DNA from: CAYGTK01 sp964352775
GTDB lineage: Bacteria > Bacteroidota > Bacteroidia > Chitinophagales > CAIOSU01
Length of the DNA: 21,930 nt
Assembly (NCBI GenBank): GCA_964352775.1
Contig: CAYGTK010000047.1
Span: 1-21,930 of the forward strand
Direction of reading: 5' to 3'
Positions within the stretch are counted from its first letter, which is position 1. Each line of letters begins with the position of its first letter. Positions 1 through 7,329 of this stretch are shown here, piece by piece. A model generated the notes under the pieces. The model saw nothing but the letters and a program-made list of their open reading frames with translations. It had not been told where the DNA came from and did no database searches. The translations under genes were made by a program, and so were the position numbers.

Positions 1-1
1 G

Positions 2-658
2 GTTATCACAAACCTGATAAGCACCTTACCAGAATGGTTGTTGGGCTATCCTGCAATGGCCTTCTTTCTAGTTGCTGTGGTAAGTTTCTTTAAACGAAAA
101 TGGTATGATCATAAGCTATTTATTCCGCTTGCATCCATTGCTGTTATCCTCTTGGCTTTTTACTTTTACGAGCTACCTGCTACAGATAAGCATCACGATT
201 ATTACTTCTTTCCTTACCTACCACTGCTATTTGTAATTCTAGCATCAGGCATCAAGGTACTGTTCAAGAAGAATCGCTATATAGCTATTGTTATCCTGCT
301 AATTCTTCCAATAACTACATTTTTACGAACCCAACGCAGTTGGAATGAAAATGACCCAAAACTGGATGTTACTATCCATGCTCACCACGATAGACTAACA
401 GAAATGTGCCCAAAAGGCAGCAAAGTATTGGTGGGTAATGATGAAACCGTAACTGTTTGGTTCTATTATTTAAACAAGAAAGGTTGGGCCTTTTACAATG
501 ATGATATTACTTCCGCAGAGCTAGATAATATCGTAGAAAAAGGTTGCAAATGCCTTTATAGTAATAGCCGACTAATGGAAGATAGGCCCCATGTAAAAGA
601 GCATCTAGGTAAACAACTAGGCGAAGTGAATGGTATAAAAGTGTTTGAACTTAAATAG
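2..658 (+). CDS. Membrane protein, C-terminal part, GT-C/family 39 glycosyltransferase-like (5' end outside window)
   Basis: The reading frame is open from the left edge of the window to a TAG at 656-658, so only the C-terminal ~218 residues are present and the start lies outside. The visible part has about four hydrophobic segments in its first half, then a soluble tail of about 110 residues. A motif HHDYYFFPYLPLL sits just before a membrane segment. It resembles the H-x-YY-x-x-x-P signature found late in the membrane part of ArnT/PMT-type (family 39, GT-C) glycosyltransferases, and a soluble C-terminal tail also fits that family. Such enzymes transfer a sugar from a polyprenyl-phosphate carrier on the periplasmic side. 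The catalytic N-terminal loop is not in the window, so the enzyme class is an inference; a generic membrane protein remains possible. It converges on lptD with a 9 bp gap. Confidence 0.6.
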   Translation, partial: VITNLISTLPEWLLGYPAMAFFLVAVVSFFKRKWYDHKLFIPLASIAVILLAFYFYELPATDKHHDYYFFPYLPLLFVILASGIKVLFKKNRYIAIVILLILPITTFLRTQRSWNENDPKLDVTIHAHHDRLTEMCPKGSKVLVGNDETVTVWFYYLNKKGWAFYNDDITSAELDNIVEKGCKCLYSNSRLMEDRPHVKEHLGKQLGEVNGIKVFELK

Positions 659-667
659 ACGGAATAG

Positions 668-3334
668 CTAAAAGGCAGTATCGGCAAATCGCCCATCGTT
701 CTTTCGCGAGAGCTTAAGATCTTGCAGAATTGGACTTTTAACGTTAACCTGCATGCTGTAGAATTGACGTTCGCGCGGAAAAGGGCGGAAATTGAAGCGC
801 ATCTCCCAACAATGAAGATCGCGGATAACTGTCAGGTTGGTACTGGCCACCTGCTTGCGTGTAATATCGTAACCACTGTTAACTACTACTTTCCATTTCG
901 GAGTAAGGTTAACATCTAGATCTACGGAGAAGGAGTTGGCAGTTACCAAAAGCGTATCAGGAGCTCCAGAAGTACCACGAGTCAAGTTCAAATTGTAACG
1001 GACATTGATGTTCCAAGGGATATTGAAATCATAAAAGGCATAGGGATTTTCATACATCACCTGCCTTTCTTCTGCAGTCAAGTTCCTTACTGGCTGACTC
1101 TTAGTATTTGGCCTTAGCGGCACATTTACAGCAAAATTGGCGCTAGCTAGGCGGAAGAAACGCTTCTCGGCTTTCCAGCGGGTGGTGTTTATCCTTCTGT
1201 TCTCGTTGTTAACTATGTAGGGGTCTAAATTGAATCCTGCTTGTATTGTTATCCTATCAAAAAAAGTAGTGTTGTAGTTCATCCTTATCAAACTCATTTT
1301 TAAAGAGTCTGCCGCTAAGTTGTAGTTACCCGAAATGGTAAATCTATCGACCAACGATACGTTCTTTTCGTTCTTTACCGTATCCTTTCTACTGAATAGC
1401 TTTATCTGTAAGTTGTTGTTCAGGTTGAAATTGATACTGGCCCTTGTTCCCTGCCCCGGTCCACCATAAAGTGTTCCATTGAAAACGGAGTACTCCTCCA
1501 TTGTGCCTGCTGTATCTGTCTGTACTGTTCGGTAGTAATTCCAAAAATCCGCTCCGTAATCAGGTGTATAGGTAAACCCAACAGTGGGAGTTAATACATG
1601 CCTAATGGCCTTAAGCTTTCCCTTTTTAAAATTGATCTGCCCATAGAGTATCGTTGTGATATTGGCACTTAAATTTACCGTTCGTGCCGCCCTGAATCCA
1701 TTAACTCTATCAATTTGCAAGAGCCCTTGTGTGCTATCCGTTGGCACGCCTTCATCGTTAAACCCAGTATATACTATGGTATCGTTGTTCCAAGTACGTT
1801 CTTGTGTTCTTGCATACCATTTCTCGTTGTAAGTTATTGATGGTGTTACCGTGAAGTATTTCAACACTCGCATTGGCATACTGATAGGCACATTGTGTTC
1901 AACACCAAATCGCCCCTCCTTAAGTGTCTCCAAGGTGAAGAAGGTAGAGTCAATTCCAGAAACCGAGTAGCCTGTTTTGAACGCATAAGCAATAGAAAGC
2001 CTTTCATAAAAGCGCTGCTTATTACGTGATACTTTGGGTTTAAGTGGTGTGATATTACCCACGTTGAACGTGATATTGGGGAATTGGACATTCACCCTAC
2101 CCGTGTTCAAACTCTGGTCATGACGGGCATTAACACTAAAATTCATATTTCTGCCCAAGCTGCGGCCATAACTCACTCTAGATGCCAAGTTACCACGAAT
2201 AAGGTCTTCTTGATTAGTACTCACATTTCTATTGAAACTGGTAGAACCGAAATTTACATCAGCACTAAATCGGGTACCAGGTCGGGCTTTTGCATCTTGC
2301 GAATGTTGCCAAGCGATCTTGAAATCATTGCTAATAGCAAATGTCGGTGATTCAGGCTCACCCTGTCTATTTCGTCCAAATTGAAGATTTACCCCTCCTG
2401 CATACTTGTATCGCTTTCGGTATTTGGTACTAGCCCGTAAAGCCCAACTACCATTACTGTAAAAATCTGCCGTAGTAAGTAGGTCAAAGTATTCACTTCC
2501 ACCAAAGTAATAACCACCATTCCGCAAAAAGAAACCCCTACCAGCAGCTTCCTCTCCATATTCCGGTGGCACTAATCCCGATCGCTTTCCTTGCTTAGCG
2601 GGAAATATTCCAAACGGTAATGCTAATGGAGTAGGTATCCCCGCAATTACCAAGTTGGCCGGACCAGAAACAATGACCTTATCAGGCACTATCTTCATCC
2701 GTTTCGATTGGATGTGGAAATGCGGCTCATCCAAGTTACAAGTGGTAAACTTGCCTTTGTAGCCATACCACTCGCCATATTCGTTCTTCTTAACAGCTTC
2801 CGCCAGTAGGTAACCCTCTCCTTCTTGTGTTCGAGCTTCGTATATCTTTCCCTTGGTTGTTTTAAAGTTGTAACTCATTTTGTGAGCACGGTAAGGTTTA
2901 CCGCCCTGTTCAAAGTTCACCCAACCTATCGGTCTACCAAGGCTATCTGTATTCATTTCTGCCGAAAGGGTGTTCTTATACCAGTCGTAAATAATAAAGT
3001 CAGCATCAAGCTTTATATCCTTGTAAGTCGCTTTGGCATTACCATACAGGTATGCTTTACCGTTCACTATATCGTATATGATAGAATCATCGGCACTGTA
3101 TTCTACCGCTGCATCTAAGGTATCTGCACTAATGGGAATGGTAAACGAACCAGCAGTAGGCTCATAGTTGGCAATATTATTGCTACTATCTGACGTTATA
3201 AGACTGTCGGTAGCTAGAATAACACCTGCATTAATAACCGTATCAAGCACTTGTGGAATGGTGTCACCTTGGGCATAAATGCCAGTAAAGCATACACCTA
3301 GAAGCCAGATGTGGAAAAGGACGAGCCGTTTCAA
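668..3334 (-). CDS. lptD: LPS-assembly outer-membrane protein LptD (Bacteroidota type)
   Basis: 888 residues, somewhat longer than E. coli LptD (784). A signal peptide covers residues 1 to about 22 (MKRLVLFHIWLL... ending IYAQ). An OstA/LptA-like beta domain follows at roughly 75-200 (motifs DSIIYDIVNGKAYLYGNA and LDADFIIYDW). From about 210 comes the barrel, opening with SGPANLVIAGIPTPLALPFG and GGYYF, typical of LptD. LptD forms the outer-membrane plug-and-barrel complex with the lipoprotein LptE and places LPS in the outer leaflet. The mature chain has only two cysteines, C199 and C842, one in the N-terminal domain and one near the barrel end, which suggests a single long-range disulfide. 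The start is TTG at 3334: an in-frame TAA lies five codons upstream at 3347-3349, and the first in-frame ATG (M127) would remove the signal peptide. The gene is divergent from the amidase. Confidence 0.9.
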   Translation of the reverse strand: MKRLVLFHIWLLGVCFTGIYAQGDTIPQVLDTVINAGVILATDSLITSDSSNNIANYEPTAGSFTIPISADTLDAAVEYSADDSIIYDIVNGKAYLYGNAKATYKDIKLDADFIIYDWYKNTLSAEMNTDSLGRPIGWVNFEQGGKPYRAHKMSYNFKTTKGKIYEARTQEGEGYLLAEAVKKNEYGEWYGYKGKFTTCNLDEPHFHIQSKRMKIVPDKVIVSGPANLVIAGIPTPLALPFGIFPAKQGKRSGLVPPEYGEEAAGRGFFLRNGGYYFGGSEYFDLLTTADFYSNGSWALRASTKYRKRYKYAGGVNLQFGRNRQGEPESPTFAISNDFKIAWQHSQDAKARPGTRFSADVNFGSTSFNRNVSTNQEDLIRGNLASRVSYGRSLGRNMNFSVNARHDQSLNTGRVNVQFPNITFNVGNITPLKPKVSRNKQRFYERLSIAYAFKTGYSVSGIDSTFFTLETLKEGRFGVEHNVPISMPMRVLKYFTVTPSITYNEKWYARTQERTWNNDTIVYTGFNDEGVPTDSTQGLLQIDRVNGFRAARTVNLSANITTILYGQINFKKGKLKAIRHVLTPTVGFTYTPDYGADFWNYYRTVQTDTAGTMEEYSVFNGTLYGGPGQGTRASINFNLNNNLQIKLFSRKDTVKNEKNVSLVDRFTISGNYNLAADSLKMSLIRMNYNTTFFDRITIQAGFNLDPYIVNNENRRINTTRWKAEKRFFRLASANFAVNVPLRPNTKSQPVRNLTAEERQVMYENPYAFYDFNIPWNINVRYNLNLTRGTSGAPDTLLVTANSFSVDLDVNLTPKWKVVVNSGYDITRKQVASTNLTVIRDLHCWEMRFNFRPFPRERQFYSMQVNVKSPILQDLKLSRKNDGRFADTAF

Positions 3335-3375
3335 GCGCTGATGATCTTAAATTCGTGAACAGCTTATAGCTAACG

Positions 3376-3383
3376 CAAAGCTA
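3376..3383 (-). promoter_or_regulatory. Candidate -7 promoter element of lptD (TAGCTTTG)
   Basis: On the minus strand this octamer is a full match to the Bacteroidota -7 consensus TAnnTTTG. It lies 41 nt upstream of the lptD TTG start. No clear -33 TTG element was found at the expected spacing. The 60 bp lptD/amidase interval must also hold the amidase promoter; a 7-of-8 match on the plus strand (TAAATTCG, 3348-3355) is a weak candidate for that. Confidence 0.45.
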
Positions 3384-3394
3384 AAATATCGAAC

Positions 3395-4567
3395 GTGAAA
3401 AGGGCCATACTATTATACACACGCTACTGCCTAAGCTTGCTTATGGTGGTCATTATATTGCAACCAGCTACTGCTCAAGAGGGCTTTAAGCTGCGAACGG
3501 TAGTGATAGATGCAGGTCACGGAGGTAAAGACCCTGGTGCAATAGGCTATTCAGGATTACGTGAAAAAGATGTTGCCCTGAATGTATCATTACTAGTAGG
3601 CAAGTATATTACCGAGAATTTCCCTAATGTAAAAGTGGTTTACACGCGTGATAAAGACGTGTTCATCCCATTATTTGAGCGAGGAAAGATAGCTAGGGAT
3701 GTGGATGCCGACCTTTTTATCTCTATCCATGCTAACAGTTTCAGCAAATCTACTGTTCGTGGAACAGAGGTGTTCGTTCTGGGGTTGCACAAATCGGAAA
3801 CCAGTTTGGCGCTTGCCAAAAAAGAGAATGCTTCCATTTTTATGGAGGATAACTACCAAGAGAATTACGACTACGACCCCAATGATCCTGAAACGCACAT
3901 TAAAATGGCGATGGGTATCAATGCCAATATTGGGCAAAGTATATCTATGGCTCAAAATATTGACGATCAGTTCGTTTCGCGTGTTCATCGTTCAAGTAGA
4001 GGGGTTAAGCAAGCAGGCTTTATAGTGCTACACCAGAATACTTGCCCAAGTGTATTGGTAGAACTTGGCTTTTTAAGCAACCCAACCGAGGAAGCCTATT
4101 TAAAGACGAAAAATGGACAAGACTATTTAGCATCGGCTATTTACCGCGCATTTAAAGATTACAAACGCGAAGTAGAGAACTATGTGCCTAGCGAATCTGG
4201 CCAAGAAGTGTTTACCACACCTGCGCCAGTAAAAAAGGAAAAGCCAGCACCTAAGGCAGCCCCAGTTGTAAAGGAGCCTATTGCAGTAGCGACTAGTACA
4301 GGTGTAGTGTACAAAGTGCAGTTTATGGCTACAGATAAACTATATGTTGTTGGTGATGAGGCTTTATCAGGTATTGATGACTTCTCTACCGAAAAGGTTG
4401 GCAAAACCACGCACCGCTATTTAACGGGTAATTGTACAACGTGGATACACGCTCAAGAACTGCAAGCTACTATTCGAAAAAAAGGAATGACAGGGGCCTT
4501 TGTTGTTGCCTATAAGAATGGAAAACGCATTACAGTTGCTCAAGCCAAAACACTTACTGAAAAATAA
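3395..4567 (+). CDS. Secreted N-acetylmuramoyl-L-alanine amidase (Amidase_3) with SPOR-like C-terminus
   Basis: 390 residues. A signal peptide or N-terminal anchor covers 1 to about 27 (ends PATAQ). The Amidase_3 zinc hydrolase domain runs from about 33 to 255. Expected zinc ligands are H42 in DAGHGGKDPG, E57 in LREKD and H112 in SIHAN, with catalytic E223 in VELGFLSNP. The enzyme splits the amide bond between N-acetylmuramate and L-alanine in peptidoglycan. A proline/lysine/alanine-rich linker (about 266-300) leads to a domain at about 305-385 (VVYKVQFMA ... GAFVVAYKNGKRI) that looks like a SPOR domain, which in other proteins binds glycan strands stripped of peptides, for instance at division septa. 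The start is GTG at 3395; an in-frame stop at 3371-3373 limits upstream extension and no ATG is available between. Placement beside lptD and an MCE gene suggests an envelope-biogenesis role. Confidence 0.92.
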   Translation: MKRAILLYTRYCLSLLMVVIILQPATAQEGFKLRTVVIDAGHGGKDPGAIGYSGLREKDVALNVSLLVGKYITENFPNVKVVYTRDKDVFIPLFERGKIARDVDADLFISIHANSFSKSTVRGTEVFVLGLHKSETSLALAKKENASIFMEDNYQENYDYDPNDPETHIKMAMGINANIGQSISMAQNIDDQFVSRVHRSSRGVKQAGFIVLHQNTCPSVLVELGFLSNPTEEAYLKTKNGQDYLASAIYRAFKDYKREVENYVPSESGQEVFTTPAPVKKEKPAPKAAPVVKEPIAVATSTGVVYKVQFMATDKLYVVGDEALSGIDDFSTEKVGKTTHRYLTGNCTTWIHAQELQATIRKKGMTGAFVVAYKNGKRITVAQAKTLTEK

Positions 4568-4592
4568 AGCCCAAAGCCTACTGCTAATTTCC

Positions 4593-4600
4593 TATTTTTG
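4593..4600 (+). promoter_or_regulatory. Candidate -7 promoter element for the MCE gene (TATTTTTG)
   Basis: Full match to TAnnTTTG, 15 nt upstream of the ATG at 4616 and inside the 48 bp gap after the amidase stop. No TTG element is seen at the usual -33 spacing. The MCE and OstA-like genes may therefore have their own start of transcription as well as read-through from the amidase gene. Confidence 0.4.
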
Positions 4601-4615
4601 GTTTAAGCAAAATCA

Positions 4616-5644
4616 ATGCCCTTGAAACTGTCTGATGAATTTAAGGTTGGTGTTCTAGTAGTATTAGGTCTACTCATGGCTATTTTTGGCTATGCCTTCA
4701 TTAAAGGAAAGCATCTATTTCAGGATGAACAACTGTATTACACTGTTTACGATAAAATAGAAGGCCTAGGGATAAGTGATCCTGTGCAGATAAATGGCTT
4801 TAATGTAGGTAAAGTCACCAAATTGAACTTGGCCAAAGATAATAGCGGGAGGATAATTGCACAATACCGAGTTGATGAAGGCGTGCAAGTGCCGAGCAAT
4901 GCCACAGCACGTATAATCAGTACCGACCTTTTAGGTGAAAAAGCAATTGCCCTTAAGTATGATGAAATATTAGGCTTTGCCACTAATGGAGATACATTAC
5001 AAGGTGGAATTGAGAATAATCTAACTGACGAAATAAACGCACAAATAGCCCCTATTAAGCAAAAGGCGGTAGAGCTATTCGGATCTATTGACTCGCTACT
5101 TACCGTAGTTAAAGTTATAATTGAAAAAGGGCAGATAGAGAACAGTATAAACAACGTAGAAAAGGCAACCAACCAATTTGCCAAATTGGCCTATGATGTA
5201 GACCAGATAGTAGTTGCAGAAACAGAAAGCATAAAGTCCATTGTAGATAATATCGCTATTCTAACCGAAACCATAACGGATAATAAAATGCAGATAGATC
5301 GAATGATAAAAAATCTAGCGACTGTTAGTGATTCTGTAGCTAAGGCTGATATTGTTACATTGGTAGGCAACCTGAATAGTACCATGACACAACTGGATAG
5401 TATGATGTCCACCATTAATTCTGGAGAGGGTACTATGGGTAAGTTGCTATACGATGAAACCTTCTACAATAATCTAGTACAGGTTACTGCTTCAGCTGAC
5501 TCGCTTTTAATAGACCTGAAAGAAAATCCTAGTCGCTACGTTCACTTTTCTGTTTTCGGAAAGAAAGATAAAAGCGACAAGAAGAAGAAAAAGAATACGG
5601 ATACCACACCTATTCCTACCCCTGGCATTGGCGACCCTGAATAG
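4616..5644 (+). CDS. MlaD/MCE-family lipid-transport protein
   Basis: 342 residues. A single N-terminal membrane helix (about 10-30) is followed by one MCE domain (about 38-115), with the typical run from YTVYDKIEGLGISDPVQING to STDLLGEKAIALKY. A long polar, probably coiled-coil region covers about 130-300. MCE proteins form rings that bind phospholipid and pass it between inner and outer membrane, working with an MlaE-type permease and MlaF-type ATPase, neither of which is in this window. Near the C-terminus the stretch SRYVHFSVFGKK is like that of other Bacteroidota MCE proteins and is followed by a lysine-rich tail and a proline-containing end. The ATG at 4616 places the membrane helix correctly. 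The OstA-like gene starts 37 bp downstream, so co-transcription is likely. Confidence 0.9.
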   Translation: MPLKLSDEFKVGVLVVLGLLMAIFGYAFIKGKHLFQDEQLYYTVYDKIEGLGISDPVQINGFNVGKVTKLNLAKDNSGRIIAQYRVDEGVQVPSNATARIISTDLLGEKAIALKYDEILGFATNGDTLQGGIENNLTDEINAQIAPIKQKAVELFGSIDSLLTVVKVIIEKGQIENSINNVEKATNQFAKLAYDVDQIVVAETESIKSIVDNIAILTETITDNKMQIDRMIKNLATVSDSVAKADIVTLVGNLNSTMTQLDSMMSTINSGEGTMGKLLYDETFYNNLVQVTASADSLLIDLKENPSRYVHFSVFGKKDKSDKKKKKNTDTTPIPTPGIGDPE

Positions 5645-5681
5645 TAGCCTTCTTGGCATAATTATAGCTATACCCAGCAGT

Positions 5682-7316
5682 ATGCGCCCTCTGATCTTTT
5701 CTTTAATTATAACTTTCCTATTGGCAATACCTGATACGGTAAATGCACAGAGTGCAGTAAATAATGGGAGTCCCAAGCAAAAAATAGAGATACTCAGCGC
5801 TAAAGAGCTCAAGAATGCCACAGTAAATGGTGAAGATGCCCGTGAGCTGGTAGGTAATGTAAAAATGCGCCAAGGCAAGGTAGTTATGGAGTGCGATCGT
5901 GCTTTATTCTACAACAAACGTAATGCGGTGGATGCCTTTGGGAGTGTGCACATAAACGAGGCTGACAGTAGCCATATATACTCTGACAGTCTAAAATATG
6001 ATGGAGAGACGAAGAAAGCAGAGTTCTTTGGAAATGTAAGACTCCAAAATCCTCAGTTAGAGCTAAAGACAGATTACCTTATCTACAACTTGGAAACCAA
6101 GGCAGCGTCCTATTACAATGGTGGAGAGGTTATTGGAAGAGACTTGAAGGTTATTAGTACAAAGGGCTACTATTTCAACGACAGTAAAAATGCCTTTTTC
6201 CGCGATAGCGTTGTAGTAATTAGCAGCAACTACGAATTATATAGCGACACACTTCAATACAATACAGAAACGGAGGTAACCACCTTTTTTGGGCCTACCA
6301 ATATCATCAGTAAAGAGAACACCATTTATTGCGAAAGCGGCTGGTACAATACCATTAACGACAAGAGCAGCTTTGGAAAAAACACTGTTTTAGAAAGTGA
6401 TGGGCAGATACTAAAAACCGACAGCTTATACTACGATCAAGGCGTAGGTATGGGGAAAGCATTCTACTGGTTTGAGTGGATAGACACAGCCATGGGGGTG
6501 ACCATGACGGGCAAACGCGCCGATTTCAACAAGAACAATGATGAAGTAATGGCTACCGACAGTGCTATGATGGTTTACATTATGGAGGGCGATAGTCTCT
6601 ATTTAGTTGGTGACACTTTACTTTCTAGAGAAGACTCCGCTGGTTTTAAAGAACTATATGCTTACTACCGTGTGCGAATTTATAAGAGTGATCTGCAAGG
6701 TATTTGCGACTCCTTAGCATTTACCTTCCGTGATTCGCTGATGCGAATGTACGATGACCCTATATTATGGAACGGCCCCAATCAAATGACTGGGGATACC
6801 ATAATCATGACCATTGAGAACCAACGGCTGAGCAAGGTGGAGTTGTTCCCCAAAGGTTTTATAGTTAATGAATCGGCACCAGAAGTATATAATCAGATAA
6901 AAGGGCGGCATATCTACGGCTTCTTTAAAGACAACACGCTGGACAAAATGCTAGTAAATGGCAATGGAGAAAGCTCCTACTATGGCAAGGATGAGGACAA
7001 TGCCTTTGTTGGGTTGAATGTGGCCAAGTGTTCGGATATGTGGATCTATCTAGTAGATGGTGAAGTAGACCGAATTAAGTTCCTCTCGAAACCAGATGCT
7101 ACATTCCACCCTATTCAACGCATTCGCCCCAAGGATTTCCTACTAAAAGATTTCCGATGGTTGGATAGTAAACGTCCGAAGAGTAAAGAGGACCTGTTCA
7201 CACTTTATCCTGACGCGATAGAATTACCAGTTGAAGATATTGAGCTTCCGATAGACAGCCTATACCCCACCCCTACAGACACCATAGCACCAGTAGGTTT
7301 AGAGATAAAAGAGTGA
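5682..7316 (+). CDS. OstA/LptA-like periplasmic protein
   Basis: 544 residues when read from the ATG at 5682, which gives a clean signal peptide (MRPLIFSLIITFLLAI, ending NAQ). A longer frame from TTG at 5628 would overlap the MCE gene by 17 bp and add 18 residues before the signal; I reject it. The mature region carries repeated beta-strand pairs of the OstA/LptA type (GNVKMRQGKVVMECDRA, EFFGNVRLQ, TTFFGPTNII, DSLYYD) over about 40-270. It is much longer than E. coli LptA (~185). In LPS export, LptA-type domains stack into a hydrophobic groove across the periplasm. With lptD at 668-3334, the natural inference is an LPS or lipid bridge component, with several LptA-like units in one chain. The C-terminal half (about 280-544) is less recognisable and acidic near its end. 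It ends 7 bp before the convergent membrane-protein gene. Confidence 0.8.
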   Translation: MRPLIFSLIITFLLAIPDTVNAQSAVNNGSPKQKIEILSAKELKNATVNGEDARELVGNVKMRQGKVVMECDRALFYNKRNAVDAFGSVHINEADSSHIYSDSLKYDGETKKAEFFGNVRLQNPQLELKTDYLIYNLETKAASYYNGGEVIGRDLKVISTKGYYFNDSKNAFFRDSVVVISSNYELYSDTLQYNTETEVTTFFGPTNIISKENTIYCESGWYNTINDKSSFGKNTVLESDGQILKTDSLYYDQGVGMGKAFYWFEWIDTAMGVTMTGKRADFNKNNDEVMATDSAMMVYIMEGDSLYLVGDTLLSREDSAGFKELYAYYRVRIYKSDLQGICDSLAFTFRDSLMRMYDDPILWNGPNQMTGDTIIMTIENQRLSKVELFPKGFIVNESAPEVYNQIKGRHIYGFFKDNTLDKMLVNGNGESSYYGKDEDNAFVGLNVAKCSDMWIYLVDGEVDRIKFLSKPDATFHPIQRIRPKDFLLKDFRWLDSKRPKSKEDLFTLYPDAIELPVEDIELPIDSLYPTPTDTIAPVGLEIKE

Positions 7317-7329
7317 GAGTAACCTACTG
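7291..7329. repeat. 9 bp inverted repeat at the convergent gene junction
   Basis: CAGTAGGTT (7291-7299) and AACCTACTG (7321-7329) are exact reverse complements separated by 21 bp. They straddle the two convergent stop codons (7314-7316 plus, 7324-7326 minus). There is no T-run after either arm, so it is not a standard intrinsic terminator. It may still form an RNA hairpin at the 3' end of both messages, or be chance. Confidence 0.4.

Noticed and set aside
2084..2350. Plus-strand frame within lptD, and similar frames at 722-919 and 2825-3118
   Set aside because: All fall inside the LptD coding sequence and show low-complexity or unconvincing translations.
4747..5184. 145-codon open frame on the minus strand within the MCE gene
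   Set aside because: Fully inside a well-supported gene on the other strand; its translation has no domain and the MCE frame explains the sequence.
5628..5681. TTG-started extension of the OstA-like gene overlapping the MCE gene
   Set aside because: It would put 18 residues before an otherwise complete signal peptide; the ATG at 5682 is the better start.
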